Source of the DNA: Myxococcales bacterium
GTDB lineage: Bacteria > Myxococcota_A > Polyangia > Polyangiales > Houyiibacteriaceae
DNA length: 7,110 bases
Assembly (NCBI GenBank): GCA_013002645.1
Contig: JABDJF010000368.1
Span: forward strand, 1 to 7,110
Reading direction: 5' to 3'
Shown here: positions 5,825 through 7,110 of the stretch, piece after piece
Layout of the letters: the number at the start of each line of letters is the position of its first letter
Numbering within the stretch: the stretch's first letter is position 1
Program-made: the position numbers and the translations under genes
The notes under the pieces: model-generated
Database searches by the model: none
Seen by the model: the letters and a program-made list of their open reading frames with translations, nothing else
What the model was told of the DNA's origin: nothing

Positions 5825-6241
5825 ATGTCCCCCTCTGCACTTGCGCTCGTCGGCTACGTCGCTTGGACGGTACTGCTGGCTACGACGATCGTTTTCTATC
5901 GAACCGTGCTCGTGCTCAAAAAGGAACGCGCCGCGAACGACTTTCTCCCGAGCGGAGAAGACGTCTCTCCATTCTCCAATAGGCTCTGTCGCGCGCAGGC
6001 CAATTGCTATGAGAATCTGCCGGCTTTCGCGGCGCTGATTTTGCTCGCACTGGTGACCGACAACGCGGGCATCACCGATTCGCTGGCGCGTTGGGTGCTC
6101 GTAGCGCGCGTTGCGCAGTCGATCGTGCATCTGATTTCGACGAGTGAAATGGCCGTCTCTCTTCGCGCGGTTCTTCTGCTCGTCCAACTGGGAATCGAGG
6201 CCTACTGGGTCGTTCAACTCGGCCTACTGGGCTTTGGCTAG
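5825..6241 (+). CDS. Small MAPEG-family integral membrane protein
   Basis: The product has 138 residues (140 if the ATG at 5819 is used). Four hydrophobic segments are visible, roughly at residues 4-25, 63-78, 88-106 and 114-136. Between the first two, RLCRAQANCYENLPAFAAL (53-71) carries the Arg, Asn and Glu pattern of the MAPEG superfamily (typically RxxxAxxNxxENxPxF). MAPEG proteins include glutathione transferases and eicosanoid-synthesis enzymes in animals; most bacterial members have no known substrate. The protein sits in the inner membrane, and a glutathione-linked detoxification role is possible but not shown. It has its own ribosome-binding site and a plausible -10 box, is divergent from the cyclodeaminase-family gene and convergent with dnaE2 eight bases away, so it is probably a single-gene unit. 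Confidence 0.87.
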   Translation: MSPSALALVGYVAWTVLLATTIVFYRTVLVLKKERAANDFLPSGEDVSPFSNRLCRAQANCYENLPAFAALILLALVTDNAGITDSLARWVLVARVAQSIVHLISTSEMAVSLRAVLLLVQLGIEAYWVVQLGLLGFG

Positions 6242-6249
6242 CCCGAAGA

Positions 6250-7110
6250 TCAGTGGAAGTCTCGGGAGCGGTGGGTTTGCTCCGCGAGCGAAACATCCGG
6301 CGCCCACAGCGACTTTGCAATCAGATGAATGACGCCGTCGGCTCTTTGAATCTCGCCGGTCACGCCGAGCAGGGCAGCGGTTTTGGCGAGCGCGGCATGG
6401 CGGTCGAAGACCTGCTTCCAGACCACCACGTTGACGAAGCCGGTTTCGTCTTCGAGCGTGAAGAAGGTAACGCCCGACGCCGTGCCCGGACGCTGGCGGC
6501 AGATCACCATGCCGACATACTCGAGCTCGTCCCCGTGTGCGCAGCCATGAACTCGGCCTGCTTCGGGGATGCCGCGTGAATGAAGCGCGTCGCGAAGCCC
6601 TCGCATGGGGTGGCCGCGCGTGCTGTGATGACTCGAACGGTAATCCCAGATGACTTCGTCCTCGCTTGCCAAGGAGGCAAATGAAATCTGACTCGACGCG
6701 GGCTCGAGCGGCAAGGAATCCTGAGCGAAACGCGAGAGGCTCCGCACCTGCCAAATCGCGTCGCGCCGATTGAGCCCGAAGCATTCGAAGGCGCCTGCCT
6801 CGGCCAGCGCGTGCAGAGCCTTCTTATTGAGCCGCGCCTGCCGAACGAAGGTCGCGAGGTTTGGCAGTGGGCGTTTGGTTGCCTCGATCCGTTCGCGCTC
6901 GAGTACTCCGAGCCCCTTCACGTATCGCAGCCCCATCCGTACCCCGTAAAGACAGCGCTTTGCGTCGTCCACGGGGCTTGGCGCCTTCTCGCTTTCCATC
7001 GGGAATAGGGTGCAATCCCATTGGCTTTTGTTGATGTCGATGGGGTGCACCTCGACGCCGTGCCGCTTGGCGTCTTCGACCAGGGTGGCCGGGCTGTAGA
7101 AGCCCATCGG
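6250..7110 (-). CDS. dnaE2: Error-prone DNA polymerase DnaE2 (ImuC), C-terminal part
   Basis: The frame is open to the window edge, so only about 286 C-terminal codons of a protein usually over 1,000 residues are seen. It starts within PMGFYSPATLVEDAKRHGV, a conserved block of the C-family polymerase alpha subunit. Next come a helix-hairpin-helix region (RMGLRYVKGLG) and LNKKALHALAEAGAFECFGLNRRDAIW. An OB-fold follows (YVGMVICRQRPGTASGVTFFTLEDETGFVNVVVW), and the end is SRDFH. The RQRPGTAxGVxFxTLEDETG block and the xxDFH terminus distinguish DnaE2 from the replicative DnaE1. DnaE2 performs SOS-induced mutagenic translesion synthesis, usually with ImuA and ImuB encoded upstream, here beyond the window. 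It converges on the MAPEG gene with 8 bases between stops. No frameshift is visible. Confidence 0.94.
   Translation of the reverse strand, partial: PMGFYSPATLVEDAKRHGVEVHPIDINKSQWDCTLFPMESEKAPSPVDDAKRCLYGVRMGLRYVKGLGVLERERIEATKRPLPNLATFVRQARLNKKALHALAEAGAFECFGLNRRDAIWQVRSLSRFAQDSLPLEPASSQISFASLASEDEVIWDYRSSHHSTRGHPMRGLRDALHSRGIPEAGRVHGCAHGDELEYVGMVICRQRPGTASGVTFFTLEDETGFVNVVVWKQVFDRHAALAKTAALLGVTGEIQRADGVIHLIAKSLWAPDVSLAEQTHRSRDFH

Noticed and set aside
5741..6217. N-terminal extension of the cyclodeaminase-family frame up to 6217
   Set aside because: It runs antisense through the MAPEG gene, while ATG 5740 has a strong ribosome-binding site and the normal family N-terminus.
6229..6244. GGGCT/AGCCC hairpin over the MAPEG stop as a terminator
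   Set aside because: The stem is only five base pairs and no T-run follows on either strand.
1..7110. CRISPR arrays, tRNA or rRNA genes, insertion-sequence ends, phage attachment sites
   Set aside because: Read by eye on both strands, no regularly spaced repeats, clover-leaf sequences, transposase motifs or long terminal inverted repeats were seen.

Overview
This is a high-GC, densely packed chromosomal window with GTG and possibly TTG starts, overlapping genes and long antisense open frames. It suggests a free-living Gram-negative bacterium, perhaps of the Myxococcota or wider 'Deltaproteobacteria' type. That placement is an inference from gene content and base composition; no phylogenetic marker is present. 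I see no mobile element, CRISPR array, tRNA or rRNA, and no gene-free stretch over 300 bases.

Layout. Positions 1-393 (+) hold the 3' part of a thioredoxin/TlpA-like protein with a CRAC active site. After a short gap with a plausible promoter comes a Fic-fold protein (492-1247, +) whose catalytic motif is heavily altered: the usual HPFxDGNGRxxR reads YPFPRHSGKVAR. It meets thiE tail to tail, 4 bases apart. Positions 1252-4689 (-) form a compact gene run, transcribed in the order Fam20C/four-jointed-like secreted kinase, aguA (agmatine deiminase), aguB (N-carbamoylputrescine amidase), thiE (thiamine phosphate synthase). The joins are a 9-base gap, an ATGA overlap and a 17-23 base overlap. Upstream on the same strand is an ornithine cyclodeaminase/alanine dehydrogenase family enzyme (4763-5740). 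Divergent from it is a small MAPEG-family membrane protein (5825-6241, +). The window ends with the C-terminal part of dnaE2 (6250-7110, -), convergent with the MAPEG gene.

How the genes work together. AguA and AguB make a complete two-step route from agmatine to putrescine, and their overlap implies coupled synthesis. The nearby cyclodeaminase/dehydrogenase family protein could also handle an arginine-derived amino acid, but its signature leans towards alanine dehydrogenase. ThiE appears to be a passenger at the end of the operon. DnaE2 is the error-prone polymerase of the SOS mutasome; its usual partners would lie outside the window.

The two most unusual proteins are possible non-canonical protein-modification enzymes: the Fic-like protein lacking the catalytic histidine, and the exported Fam20C-like kinase with its catalytic residues intact. 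Nothing in the sequence proves that they act together.
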